From: Chryseobacterium sp. 6424
GTDB taxonomy: Bacteria; Bacteroidota; Bacteroidia; Flavobacteriales; Weeksellaceae
Assembly: GCF_003692615.1 (NCBI RefSeq)
Contig: NZ_CP023540.1
Span: 496,001 to 560,000, forward strand
Length of the DNA: 64,000 bases
Reading direction: 5' to 3'
Shown here piece by piece: positions 1 through 7,237 of the stretch. The translations under genes were made by a program, and so were the position numbers. How positions within the stretch are numbered: the stretch's first letter is position 1; every line of letters starts with the position of its first letter. The notes under the pieces were generated by a model. The model searched no databases, had not been told where the DNA came from, and saw nothing but the letters and a program-made list of their open reading frames with translations.

Positions 1-1
1 T

Positions 2-862
2 GTTGGTGCAAAACCGGTGTTTATAGATAGCGAAAACCAGACCTGGAACATGTGCCCTGACGCTTTGGAACAAGCCATTATCGACAGAAACAAATTGGGA
101 AAAAAGCCCAAGGCTATTATTGTAGTGCACCTCTATGGCATGCCCGCACAAATGGACAGGATTGCAGAGATTGCCCACCGTTACAGTATCCCTTTAATTG
201 AAGATGCCGCCGAAGCCTTAGGCTCTACCTTCAAAGGGCAGAAGTGTGGTACATTTGGCGATATGTCAGTGCTGAGTTTCAATGGGAATAAAATTATTAC
301 AACTTCTGGTGGTGGCGCGCTTATATGCAAAAATATGGCGCAAAAGCACAAAGCTATTTTCCTGTCAACCCAGGCCCGAGATAACGCACCACATTACCAG
401 CATTCGGAAGTTGGCTATAATTACCGTATGAGCAATATTTCTGCAGGTATCGGCAGAGGACAAATGGAGGTGTTGGACCAAAGAGTAGAAGAAAGGAGGG
501 CAAATCATCACTTTTATCTGAATCTATTTAAAGACATCCCGGGGACCAAAGTCTTTACAGAACCTGATGCAGCCTATTTTTCCAATCACTGGCTCTCCGC
601 TGTTACGATAGATGAAAGCTTGGCCGGCTTCAATGCAGATGAATTATATCTTGCTTTAAAGGAGGAAAATATAGAATCTCGTCCCCTTTGGAAGCCCATG
701 CATCTTCAGCCTGTATTTCAGGATGCTCCATATTATGGGGGCAAAGTTGCGGAAGAATTGTTTAATACAAGTTTATGTTTGCCATCAGGCTCTAATCTTA
801 GTAATGCTGACCGTGAAAGAATCAAAGCGGTGATTTCTGCGGTTAATATCCGTGTAAATTAA
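2..862 (+). CDS. DegT/DnrJ/EryC1/StrS-family sugar aminotransferase (5' end outside window)
   Basis: PLP-dependent aminotransferase of nucleotide-activated sugars, acting in the cytoplasm in O-antigen or capsule precursor synthesis. The reading frame is open from base 2 (GTT GGT GCA AAA CCG GTG), so the true start lies upstream and the GTG at 17 is internal. The visible part has the family hallmarks: a VVHLYGMPAQMD stretch, the IEDAAEALGS segment whose Asp contacts the PLP nitrogen, and SFNGNKIITTSGGGA with the Schiff-base lysine. Only the N-terminal substrate and cofactor part is missing. It is followed by a WbpB-like oxidoreductase and rfbC/B/A, which suggests a 3- or 4-amino sugar on a dTDP or UDP carrier. 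The exact sugar cannot be read from sequence. Family call is firm; substrate is unknown. Confidence 0.93.
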   Translation, partial: VGAKPVFIDSENQTWNMCPDALEQAIIDRNKLGKKPKAIIVVHLYGMPAQMDRIAEIAHRYSIPLIEDAAEALGSTFKGQKCGTFGDMSVLSFNGNKIITTSGGGALICKNMAQKHKAIFLSTQARDNAPHYQHSEVGYNYRMSNISAGIGRGQMEVLDQRVEERRANHHFYLNLFKDIPGTKVFTEPDAAYFSNHWLSAVTIDESLAGFNADELYLALKEENIESRPLWKPMHLQPVFQDAPYYGGKVAEELFNTSLCLPSGSNLSNADRERIKAVISAVNIRVN

Positions 863-892
863 GCCAAACGGTTGTTTTAAACATTACCATTA

Positions 893-1906
893 ATGCACGA
901 AACATTAAAAATAGCCATCCTCGGCTACGGACATATCGGAAAGAAACATGCAGAAATGGTCACACAAATTGAAGGATGTGACCTCATCGCGCTGATTGAT
1001 CCTAAATTTGCTACGGAATCAGCGCCGTATTCCCCGGATGTGTCTACTTTTCATACCCTCGAAGAGCTTCTGGAAAGTCCGCTCGAAACTGATATTGTCG
1101 CCATTTGTACACCCAATGGTTTGCACTTTTCTCATGCCCGGTTGCTCCTCGAAAATCAGATCCACATTATTATAGAAAAACCAGCCGCGTTACGTTCAGA
1201 GCAAGTGATATTGCTTCAAAAACTGGCCACTGAAAACAAGGTGCATATATTTCCGGTGATGCAAAACCGGTTTTCGCCACCTGCAGTTTGGTTGAAAAGC
1301 ATGATAGAAGCCAATGTGCTTGGCAAAATTTACATGGTGCAGGTATCATGTTTCTGGAACCGTAACGAGCATTATTACGCAAAAGGTTCGTGGCGGGGAA
1401 CGAAAGATCTCGATGGCGGAACGCTCTACACGCAGTTTTCGCATTATCTCGACATCATGTACTGGCTTTTTGGCGACATCACCAACATCAGGTCGAAATT
1501 CGCTGATTTCAATCATAAAGATCTCACAGAATTTGAAGACAGCGGCATCATTACGTTCGATTTTGCAAGTGGCGGCATGGGAAGTTTCACGTTTTCCACT
1601 TCCACTTACCTCGAAAATCTTGAAAGTTCGCTCACCGTTCTCGCAGAATTCGGCTCCATAAAAATTGGCGGACAGTACATGAATAAAGTGGAAAAATGCC
1701 TGATCCGCGACTATGACGCGCCGGTGCTGCCGGAAACCAATGGTGCCAATGATTACGGGGCTTTCAAAGGATCTGCGCAAAACCACCATCAGCTTTACCA
1801 GAACGTAATAGACTTTTTGCAGAACGGCAAAGCGATACAGACCACCACCGACGACAGCGTGAAAGTCCTCAGAATAATAGAAAAAATATACGCCTCAACC
1901 GAATGA
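893..1906 (+). CDS. Gfo/Idh/MocA oxidoreductase, WbpB/WlbA-like (nucleotide-sugar 3-dehydrogenase)
   Basis: NAD(P)-dependent oxidoreductase of 337 aa. An N-terminal Rossmann fold carries GYGHIG near residue 11, followed by the conserved EKP motif (IIIEKPAAL) of the family. The C-terminal half has QNRFSPP, a SWRGT segment and DGGTLYTQFSHYLDIMYWLFG, which resembles WbpB/WlbA enzymes that oxidise UDP-GlcNAc-uronic acid at C3 before transamination. A DegT aminotransferase directly upstream fits that two-step dehydrogenase/aminotransferase pairing. The start is an ATG 30 nt after the previous stop, and the stop is separated from the rfbC ATG by one base, so the genes are probably cotranscribed. 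Family is certain. The WbpB-type reaction is inferred from motif likeness and context. Confidence 0.88.
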   Translation: MHETLKIAILGYGHIGKKHAEMVTQIEGCDLIALIDPKFATESAPYSPDVSTFHTLEELLESPLETDIVAICTPNGLHFSHARLLLENQIHIIIEKPAALRSEQVILLQKLATENKVHIFPVMQNRFSPPAVWLKSMIEANVLGKIYMVQVSCFWNRNEHYYAKGSWRGTKDLDGGTLYTQFSHYLDIMYWLFGDITNIRSKFADFNHKDLTEFEDSGIITFDFASGGMGSFTFSTSTYLENLESSLTVLAEFGSIKIGGQYMNKVEKCLIRDYDAPVLPETNGANDYGAFKGSAQNHHQLYQNVIDFLQNGKAIQTTTDDSVKVLRIIEKIYASTE

Positions 1907-1907
1907 T

Positions 1908-2453
1908 ATGAAAATTACCGAAACACCGCTAAAAGACTGCTACATCATAGAGCCCACCATCATCGAGGATGAGCGCGGCTACTTTTATGAGAAATACAAC
2001 GAAGCTAAATTTGAGCAACTCACCGGTCTCAATGGCCATTTCGTGCAAGACAATATTTCAAAATCCTCCTACGGAGTCCTTCGCGGCATCCATCTTCAGA
2101 AAGGTGAGCACGCGCAGGCCAAGCTTGTTTCGTGTCTGGAAGGAAAAGTTTTCGATGTGGCCGTGGACTTAAGGAAAGACTCGGCGACTTTCGGTAAATG
2201 GTTCGGGCTCGAACTTTCGCCCGAGAATAAGCTTCAGCTCTACGTACCGCGCGGTTTTGGCCACGGTTTTTCGGTCTTGAGTGATACCGCAATTTTTTGT
2301 TATAAATGCGACAATTTTTACAATAAAGAGGCCGAAGGCAGCGTCATCTGGAATGATCCTGATCTGAACATCGACTGGAAACTGGCACCCGAAGACATCC
2401 TTTTATCTGAAAAAGACCGTACCTTACCGGCCTTTTCAGCACAGAATTTTTAA
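1908..2453 (+). CDS. rfbC: dTDP-4-dehydrorhamnose 3,5-epimerase
   Basis: Cupin-fold epimerase of 181 aa, the usual length. It converts dTDP-4-keto-6-deoxyglucose to dTDP-4-keto-rhamnose in the cytoplasm. Recognisable family blocks are the start EPTIIEDERGYFYEKYN, FVQDNISKSSYGVLRGIHLQ with the catalytic His, KLVSCLEGKVFDVAVDLRKDS, and YVPRGFGHGFSVLSD. The C-terminal SVIWNDPDLNIDW is also typical. The gene starts one base after the upstream stop and lies 26 bp before rfbB. No rfbD reductase is seen in this window, so the final sugar could be rhamnose (with rfbD elsewhere) or another 6-deoxy sugar. Confidence 0.96.
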   Translation: MKITETPLKDCYIIEPTIIEDERGYFYEKYNEAKFEQLTGLNGHFVQDNISKSSYGVLRGIHLQKGEHAQAKLVSCLEGKVFDVAVDLRKDSATFGKWFGLELSPENKLQLYVPRGFGHGFSVLSDTAIFCYKCDNFYNKEAEGSVIWNDPDLNIDWKLAPEDILLSEKDRTLPAFSAQNF

Positions 2454-2479
2454 AATTTATATTCAGTAATTCATTATAA

Positions 2480-3565
2480 ATGAAAACCATCATCATCACC
2501 GGTGGCGCCGGATTCATAGGTTCTCACGTAGTTCGCGAATTTGTGCAGAACAATCCGGACAAAAAAATCATCAACCTCGACGCGCTGACCTACGCCGGAA
2601 ACCTTGAAAATTTAAAAGACATCGAAAACGAACCGAATTACGTTTTCGAAAAAGCCGATATTACCAATGTTGAAGAACTCAGAAAAGTTTTCGAAAAACA
2701 CAATCCGGACGCTGTCCTTCATCTCGCCGCTGAAAGCCATGTAGACCGCAGCATCACTGATCCCAATGCCTTCATCAATACCAATGTAATCGGAACGGCA
2801 AATTTACTGAATCTTTGCCGTGAATTCTGGACATTGAATCCCGATCACCAACACGGTAATTTCCCTGATGAAACGCGCAAAAACCTCTTTTATCACGTCT
2901 CCACCGATGAGGTTTACGGCAGTTTGGGTGAAGCCGGTTTCTTCCTCGAAACTACACCGTATGACCCGCAATCGCCCTATTCGGCGAGCAAAGCCGCGTC
3001 TGACCATCTGGTGAGAGCGTATGGAAACACCTACGGAATGCCGTTTATTGTGTCAAACTGTTCCAATAATTACGGTCCCAACCACTTTCCCGAAAAACTG
3101 ATTCCGCTTTGCATCTCAAATATTTTAAACGGAAAACCGCTGCCCATTTACGGCGACGGGAAATATACGCGCGACTGGTTGTTTGTAATCGATCATGCAA
3201 AGGCTATCCATCAGATTTTCTTTGAAGCTAAAACCGGCGAAACGTACAATATCGGTGGCTTCAATGAATGGCAGAACATCGATTTGGTGAAAGAACTCAT
3301 TAAACAAATGGACGAAAAACTCGGAAATCCCGTTGGTCATTCAGAAAAACTCATCACTTACGTAAAAGACCGTCCAGGACACGATAAGCGTTACGCCATC
3401 GATGCTACAAAACTCAATAAAGAACTCGGTTGGTACCCATCTGTAACCTTTGAAGAAGGCCTCGCCAAAACCATCGACTGGTTCCTGGAAAATAAAGAAT
3501 GGCTGGAGCATGTCACGAGCGGAGACTATCTTGACTATTATAATGCGCAGTATTTGAGTGAATGA
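2480..3565 (+). CDS. rfbB: dTDP-glucose 4,6-dehydratase
   Basis: Extended SDR enzyme of 361 aa that turns dTDP-glucose into dTDP-4-keto-6-deoxyglucose. The N-terminal NAD motif GGAGFIGSH is followed by NLDALTYAGNLENL, HLAAESHVDRSI, STDEVYGSLG (the Thr-Asp-Glu dehydratase triad) and the catalytic YSASKAASDHLVRAY (YxxxK). GRDWLFV-like TRDWLFVIDHAKAI and DRPGHDKRYAID near the C-terminus complete the signature. The last four codons and the stop (YLSE*) fall inside the first copy of a 16-bp tandem repeat (3551-3582). The gene is separated from its usual partner rfbA by an inserted four-helix-bundle gene. Confidence 0.97.
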   Translation: MKTIIITGGAGFIGSHVVREFVQNNPDKKIINLDALTYAGNLENLKDIENEPNYVFEKADITNVEELRKVFEKHNPDAVLHLAAESHVDRSITDPNAFINTNVIGTANLLNLCREFWTLNPDHQHGNFPDETRKNLFYHVSTDEVYGSLGEAGFFLETTPYDPQSPYSASKAASDHLVRAYGNTYGMPFIVSNCSNNYGPNHFPEKLIPLCISNILNGKPLPIYGDGKYTRDWLFVIDHAKAIHQIFFEAKTGETYNIGGFNEWQNIDLVKELIKQMDEKLGNPVGHSEKLITYVKDRPGHDKRYAIDATKLNKELGWYPSVTFEEGLAKTIDWFLENKEWLEHVTSGDYLDYYNAQYLSE

Positions 3566-3582
3566 GTATTTGAGTGAATGAG
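3551..3582. repeat. 16-bp tandem duplication across the rfbB stop codon
   Basis: The unit TATTTGAGTGAATGAG occurs twice in direct succession (3551-3566 and 3567-3582). The first copy encodes the rfbB C-terminus and its TGA; the second is non-coding. Its reverse complement resembles the ACTCAAATACTCA tract in front of rfbA, so this is the left arm of an imperfect inverted-repeat pair around the four-helix-bundle gene. Confidence 0.9.
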
Positions 3583-3631
3583 AATGGAATTTTAATTTTA
3601 AACAACAGCTTTTTCTTAAACAAAAATTGCC

Positions 3632-4018
3632 ATGGAACTAATCCGTTTTCATAAAGATCTGATTGTTTACCAGAAATCATTTGCGGCTGCGATGGAGATT
3701 TACTTTCTGACCAAAAACTTCCCCAAGGAAGAAACCTACTCACTCACGGACCAAATCCGCAGGTCGTCGCGGTCTGTTAGCGGCAACATTACCGAAGCTT
3801 GGCGGAAAAGAAGGTATGAAAAACTATTTATTAATAAACTTACGGATGCTGATGGCGAAGCAGCCGAAACGCAAAACTGGTTAGATTATGCGTTTGCGTG
3901 CGGATATCTACATGAAGAAACCTACGCTAAACTCTACAAAGAATATGATGAAATATTAGCAATTTTAGTTTCAATGATTAACAACTCCAAAAAATGGACT
4001 TTCCAACCTAAGTTTTAA
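3632..4018 (+). CDS. four-helix-bundle protein, 23S rRNA intervening-sequence (IVP/S23) family
   Basis: A 128-aa protein matching the IVP/S23 four-helix-bundle family: an N-terminal FHKDLIVYQKSFAAAMEIY helix, FPKEETYSLTDQIRRSSRSV, the conserved GNITEAWRKRRYEKLFINKL turn, and LDYAFACGYLHEETY. Relatives occur inside 23S rRNA intervening sequences and as the Avd accessory subunit of diversity-generating retroelements, but no reverse transcriptase or variable repeat is seen here. The biochemical role of stand-alone copies is not known. The gene separates rfbB from rfbA and is bracketed by GAGT/ACTC-rich repeats in opposite orientation (3551-3582 and 4049-4113). This suggests arrival as a small cassette. 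A start at the only nearby ATG fits the family N-terminus. Confidence 0.88.
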   Translation: MELIRFHKDLIVYQKSFAAAMEIYFLTKNFPKEETYSLTDQIRRSSRSVSGNITEAWRKRRYEKLFINKLTDADGEAAETQNWLDYAFACGYLHEETYAKLYKEYDEILAILVSMINNSKKWTFQPKF

Positions 4019-4048
4019 AAAGTCTCCGTCAGTACAAACGTAAAACTT

Positions 4049-4113
4049 AGATACTCAGATATTCAAATACACAGCCTTAAATACTCAAATACTCAACCAC
4101 TCAATCACTCAAT
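4049..4113. repeat. ACTCAAATACTCA-type degenerate tandem repeat before rfbA
   Basis: The 65-bp tract is made of degenerate units such as ATACTCA, ACTCAAAT and ACTCAATC and ends exactly at the rfbA ATG. Read on the other strand it gives TATTGAGTGATTGAG and TATTTGAG, closely matching the left 16-bp unit at 3551-3582. It is therefore the right arm of an imperfect inverted repeat. Confidence 0.8.
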
Positions 4114-4971
4114 ATGAAGGGAATCATCCTCGCCGGCGGGTCCGGTACCAGACTTTATCCGTTAACCATCGCTGTGAGCAAGCAGCTGATGCCGGTTTAT
4201 GACAAACCGATGATCTATTATCCGCTGTCAACTTTGCTTTTGGCAGGCATAAAGGATATTTTGATCATCACAACACCACACGATCAGGATGGTTTTATCA
4301 AGCTTTTGGGCGACGGTTCTGCCATTGGGTGCAATATTCAGTACAAAGTTCAGCCAAGTCCCGATGGATTGGCGCAGGCCTTCATCTTGGGCGAAGAATT
4401 CATTGGTGACGATTCCGTAGCACTGGTTTTGGGCGATAATATTTTTTATGGCGCTGGTTTGCCGAAATTGTTGGCGTCGAAAACCAATGTGAAAGGCGGC
4501 TGCGTCTTTGCGTACCAGGTTTCAGATCCTGAAAGATATGGCGTGGTGGAATTTGACGAAGATTTAAAGGCAGTTTCCATTGAAGAAAAACCTGCGGAAC
4601 CAAAATCGAATTACGCGGTTCCCGGACTCTATTTTTATGATAATTCCGTGGTGGAAATCGCCAAGAATCTTAAACCATCACCACGGGGAGAACTTGAGAT
4701 CACCGACGTGAACAAGATTTATCTTGAAAAAGGCCAGCTGGAAGTCGGTGTGATGTCGCGCGGAACCGCGTGGCTCGATACCGGAACCTTTGATTCGCTG
4801 CATGAAGCCTCAGAATTTGTAAAGGTTTTGGAGAAAAGACAGGGCTTCAAGATTTCTTGTATTGAGGAAATCGCTTACAGCAAAGGTTTCATTAATAGGG
4901 AACAGCTGTTGGAAGCTGCCGCGAAATACGGCAAAAGTGGCTACGGCGATTATTTGAAAGCGTTGTTGTAA
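4114..4971 (+). CDS. rfbA: glucose-1-phosphate thymidylyltransferase
   Basis: RmlA-type nucleotidyltransferase of 285 aa that makes dTDP-glucose from dTTP and glucose-1-phosphate. The N-terminal [16 protein letters not shown] is the nucleotide-binding signature, followed by [61 protein letters not shown] and [21 protein letters not shown]. All are in the expected order, and length is normal. The ATG directly abuts an ACTC-rich repeat, so no ordinary leader or ribosome site can be recognised. A ten-base-pair terminator follows at 4998-5028, marking the end of the polysaccharide operon. Confidence 0.97.
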   Translation: MKGIILAGGSGTRLYPLTIAVSKQLMPVYDKPMIYYPLSTLLLAGIKDILIITTPHDQDGFIKLLGDGSAIGCNIQYKVQPSPDGLAQAFILGEEFIGDDSVALVLGDNIFYGAGLPKLLASKTNVKGGCVFAYQVSDPERYGVVEFDEDLKAVSIEEKPAEPKSNYAVPGLYFYDNSVVEIAKNLKPSPRGELEITDVNKIYLEKGQLEVGVMSRGTAWLDTGTFDSLHEASEFVKVLEKRQGFKISCIEEIAYSKGFINREQLLEAAAKYGKSGYGDYLKALL

Positions 4972-4997
4972 ATACTTTAACTATAAATATTTATGGA

Positions 4998-5028
4998 GGC
5001 TTTAGGTGTAAACTTAAAGTCTTTTTTT
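4998..5028 (+). terminator. rho-independent terminator of the rfb operon
   Basis: GGCTTTAGGT (4998-5007), loop GTAA, ACTTAAAGTC (5012-5021) form a 10-bp stem with two G-T pairs, followed by seven T residues. It lies 27 bp after the rfbA stop. Confidence 0.75.
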
Positions 5029-5033
5029 ATTCC

Positions 5034-5041
5034 TAAATTTG
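5034..5041 (+). promoter_or_regulatory. TAnnTTTG promoter element of rimO
   Basis: TAAATTTG follows directly after the rfb terminator and 44 bp before the rimO ATG at 5086. It matches the Bacteroidota -7 consensus. Its position rules out translation from an in-frame ATG at 4993, which would lie upstream of the transcription start. Confidence 0.65.
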
Positions 5042-5085
5042 CAGCCACAAAAATATCGCTGCCCTGGCAGTTATCACATGCAATT

Positions 5086-6387
5086 ATGAGGACAAAATCT
5101 GTAGGTAAAAAGAAAATAAACATCGTAACACTGGGCTGTTCCAAGAACGTTTACGATTCCGAAGTGCTGATGGGCCAATTGGAAGCCAACGGGAAAGAAG
5201 TAGTACACGAGCAGCGTGGTGACATCGTAGTCATCAATACTTGCGGATTCATCGATAACGCAAAGGAAGAATCCATCAACACCATCCTTGATTTTGTTGA
5301 AGCCAAAAACCGCGGCGAAGTAGAAAAGGTTTTCGTTACCGGATGTCTGTCAGAACGTTACAAACCAGATTTGGTACGTGAAATTCCGGATGTGGATCAG
5401 TATTTCGGGACCCGCGATTTACCGGTTTTGCTGAAGCATTTAGGTGCAGATTACAAGCATGAGTTGGTGGGCGAAAGGCTTACTACCACACCAAAACATT
5501 ACGCGTACCTGAAAATTGCCGAAGGCTGCGACAGACCTTGCTCTTTTTGCGCGATTCCTTTGATGAGAGGGAAAAACATTTCCACACCGATTGAAAATTT
5601 GGTGATCGAAGCCGAAAAACTGGCTAAGAAAGGCGTGAAAGAACTGATTTTAATCGCGCAGGACCTTACGTACTATGGACTTGATATTTATAAAAAACGC
5701 GCGCTCGGCGATTTGCTTTTAAGATTGGTGAAAGTGGACGGAATCGAGTGGATCAGACTTCATTATGCTTTCCCAACAGGTTTCCCGGAGGATGTCCTTG
5801 AAATCATTAAAAACGAACCAAAGGTTTGCAACTATATCGACATTCCGCTGCAGCATATCAATTCCGATATCCTGAAAGCGATGAAACGCGGAACCTCTCA
5901 TGAAAAAACGAACGCACTTTTAGATAAATTCCGCGAGAAAGTGCCGGATATGGCGATCAGAACGACGCTTATCGTTGGGTTTCCAGGCGAAACTGAAGAG
6001 CGCTTTCAGGAGATGAAAGAATGGATAAGGACGCAGCGCTTCGACCGTTTAGGATGTTTCACTTATTCGCACGAAGAAAATACCACGGCCTACGAACTAA
6101 TAGATGATGTGCCGCAGGAAGTGAAGGAAGCACGTGTAGAAGAGATCATGGAACTGCAGTCGCAGATTTCGTGGGAGAAGAACCAGGAGAAGATTGGGAA
6201 AACCTTCCGCTGTATTTTCGACCGTAAGGAAGGGAACTATTTTGTAGGCAGAACCGAATTTGATTCGCCCGATGTCGATAACACCGTTCTTGTTTCTGCG
6301 GAAAATACTTATTTGTCTATCGGGGAATTCGCTAACGTGCGTATTACTTCAGCAGAGGAGTTCGATTTATATGGTGAGGTAGTGTAA
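5086..6387 (+). CDS. rimO: ribosomal protein uS12 methylthiotransferase
   Basis: Radical-SAM enzyme that methylthiolates the conserved aspartate of ribosomal protein S12. Three domains are visible: an N-terminal UPF0004 domain with three cluster-binding cysteines (TLGCSKNVYDSE, NTCGFIDNA, VTGCLSERY), the radical-SAM core with EGCDRPCSFCAIP (CxxxCxxC), and a C-terminal TRAM domain. GCSKN rather than the MiaB-type motif favours RimO, as does the overall length of 433 aa. The ORF can be extended to an ATG at 4993, but that stretch contains the rfb terminator and the rimO promoter, so MRTKSVGKKK at 5086 is chosen. A strong hairpin terminator follows. Confidence 0.95.
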   Translation: MRTKSVGKKKINIVTLGCSKNVYDSEVLMGQLEANGKEVVHEQRGDIVVINTCGFIDNAKEESINTILDFVEAKNRGEVEKVFVTGCLSERYKPDLVREIPDVDQYFGTRDLPVLLKHLGADYKHELVGERLTTTPKHYAYLKIAEGCDRPCSFCAIPLMRGKNISTPIENLVIEAEKLAKKGVKELILIAQDLTYYGLDIYKKRALGDLLLRLVKVDGIEWIRLHYAFPTGFPEDVLEIIKNEPKVCNYIDIPLQHINSDILKAMKRGTSHEKTNALLDKFREKVPDMAIRTTLIVGFPGETEERFQEMKEWIRTQRFDRLGCFTYSHEENTTAYELIDDVPQEVKEARVEEIMELQSQISWEKNQEKIGKTFRCIFDRKEGNYFVGRTEFDSPDVDNTVLVSAENTYLSIGEFANVRITSAEEFDLYGEVV

Positions 6388-6412
6388 AAAAGACCTACAA
6401 TATTTATATTTT

Positions 6413-6453
6413 AAAAAAAAGCATTTAAAACAGGATTTTAAATGCTTTTTTTA
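6413..6453 (+). terminator. rho-independent terminator after rimO
   Basis: AAAAAAAGCATTTAAAA pairs with TTTTAAATGCTTTTTTT around the loop CAGGA. The A-run/T-run symmetry would let it work in both directions, but only the plus strand has a gene upstream. Confidence 0.85.
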
Positions 6454-6640
6454 GTTAAAAGGTTCAATTTTAATAGTTTATTCTGATTTTCACGGGGGAG
6501 TTATGCTTCGAACAGTTAATTGCGTTAACATTTTAAGGTTGTTTTTAACTCTTTTTAACAATTGCTTGAAAATACCATGAATAAAGGGATTGCAATCTGT
6601 TTTAAGAAAATATTAAGAAAATATTAAGAGTTATTAACAT

Positions 6641-6677
6641 TTTGATTGTGGCAAAGAATAAGAGCCGGTTAAATTTG
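6641..6677 (+). promoter_or_regulatory. promoter of the rlpA-like gene
   Basis: TAAATTTG at 6670-6677 matches the -7 element, with a TTG at 6646-6648 (21 bp upstream) as a partial -33 element. The ATG follows 29 nt later. Confidence 0.6.
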
Positions 6678-6706
6678 CAGCGTCAAAACCAATAAAAATA
6701 TTCAAC

Positions 6707-7075
6707 ATGATGAAAAGAGGAATTCTCGTAATCATAATGATGATTTCAACACTTGGTATTTATTCTTTCAAGATTAATGCCAATGATGCCAAAACAAGTT
6801 TTGCATCGTTTTACCACGATAAGTTTAATGGTAAAAAAACCGCAAGCGGTGAAATTTTCAGTAACAGAAAGCTGACCGCGGCACACAGAACGCTTCCTTT
6901 TGGGACGGTAGTAGAGGTAACCAACCTGCGTACCGGCAAAAGTATAGAAGTAAGAATCAATGACCGTGGTCCATTTCATTCTTCCAGAGCTTTAGACCTG
7001 TCTAAAGCGGCGTTCGATTCAATAGGCAGTACCGCTAAGGGGACGATGCCAGTTGAATATGAGATTGTCTATTAA
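6707..7075 (+). CDS. RlpA-like septal ring/lytic transglycosylase-type protein (DPBB domain)
   Basis: A 122-aa exported protein. Residues 1-25 form a signal peptide (MKRGILVIIMMISTLGIYSF). The rest is one double-psi beta-barrel domain of the RlpA type: ASFYHDKFNGKKTASGE, KLTAAHRTLPFGTVVEVTN and VRINDRGPFHSSRALDLSKAAF, with the conserved His and Asp-Arg-Gly of the fold. There is no lipobox and no SPOR domain, so it is the minimal form. Relatives bind or cleave denuded glycan strands in the cell wall. Whether this one is catalytic is not known. It stands alone between its own promoter and a terminator. Confidence 0.88.
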   Translation: MMKRGILVIIMMISTLGIYSFKINANDAKTSFASFYHDKFNGKKTASGEIFSNRKLTAAHRTLPFGTVVEVTNLRTGKSIEVRINDRGPFHSSRALDLSKAAFDSIGSTAKGTMPVEYEIVY

Positions 7076-7090
7076 TTACCCGACGTAAAA

Positions 7091-7132
7091 AACTAAAAAG
7101 TCCGTTTCAGCGATGAGACGGACTTTTAGTTT
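7091..7132 (+). terminator. terminator after the rlpA-like gene
   Basis: AAAAAGTCCGTTTCA and TGAGACGGACTTTT pair around GCGA, with A/T runs on both sides. Confidence 0.8.
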
Positions 7133-7181
7133 AAATAACCTTGGTAGCCTTATAAGCGTTCTAAGCGCTTACAACGTTCAG

Positions 7182-7214
7182 GAAAAAGAAGCCGGCCCCG
7201 CAGGGGCCGGCTTC
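7182..7214 (-). terminator. terminator of the DUF892 gene
   Basis: GAAGCCGGCCCC (7188-7199) pairs perfectly with GGGGCCGGCTTC (7203-7214) around a 3-nt loop. On the minus strand the stem is followed by a T-run (7183-7187). It lies 24 bp after the minus-strand stop. Confidence 0.88.
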
Positions 7215-7237
7215 ATGATAATAATTCATTAAGGCGC

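Larger units (their letters stand above)
6388..6706. other. intergenic region between rimO and the rlpA-like gene (319 bp)
   Basis: It holds the rimO terminator (6413-6453) and the promoter of the next gene (6641-6677). In between are AT-rich sequence, a tandem AAGAAAATATT duplication near 6604-6626 and a 25-codon ATG ORF near 6504 with no family resemblance. I see no gene or RNA that I can support. Confidence 0.6.

Noticed and set aside
1346..1789. 147-aa minus-strand ORF inside the WbpB-like gene
   Set aside because: Complete overlap with a clear gene; no recognisable motif.
3632..4018. Diversity-generating retroelement (Avd-like subunit)
   Set aside because: No reverse transcriptase, template repeat or variable gene is present; the protein fits the stand-alone IVP group.
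4993..5085. 31-codon N-terminal extension of rimO
   Set aside because: It contains the rfb terminator and the rimO promoter element, and does not resemble the RimO N-terminus.
6504..6581. 25-codon ORF in the rimO/rlpA gap
   Set aside because: No promoter, no motif; the length is expected by chance.
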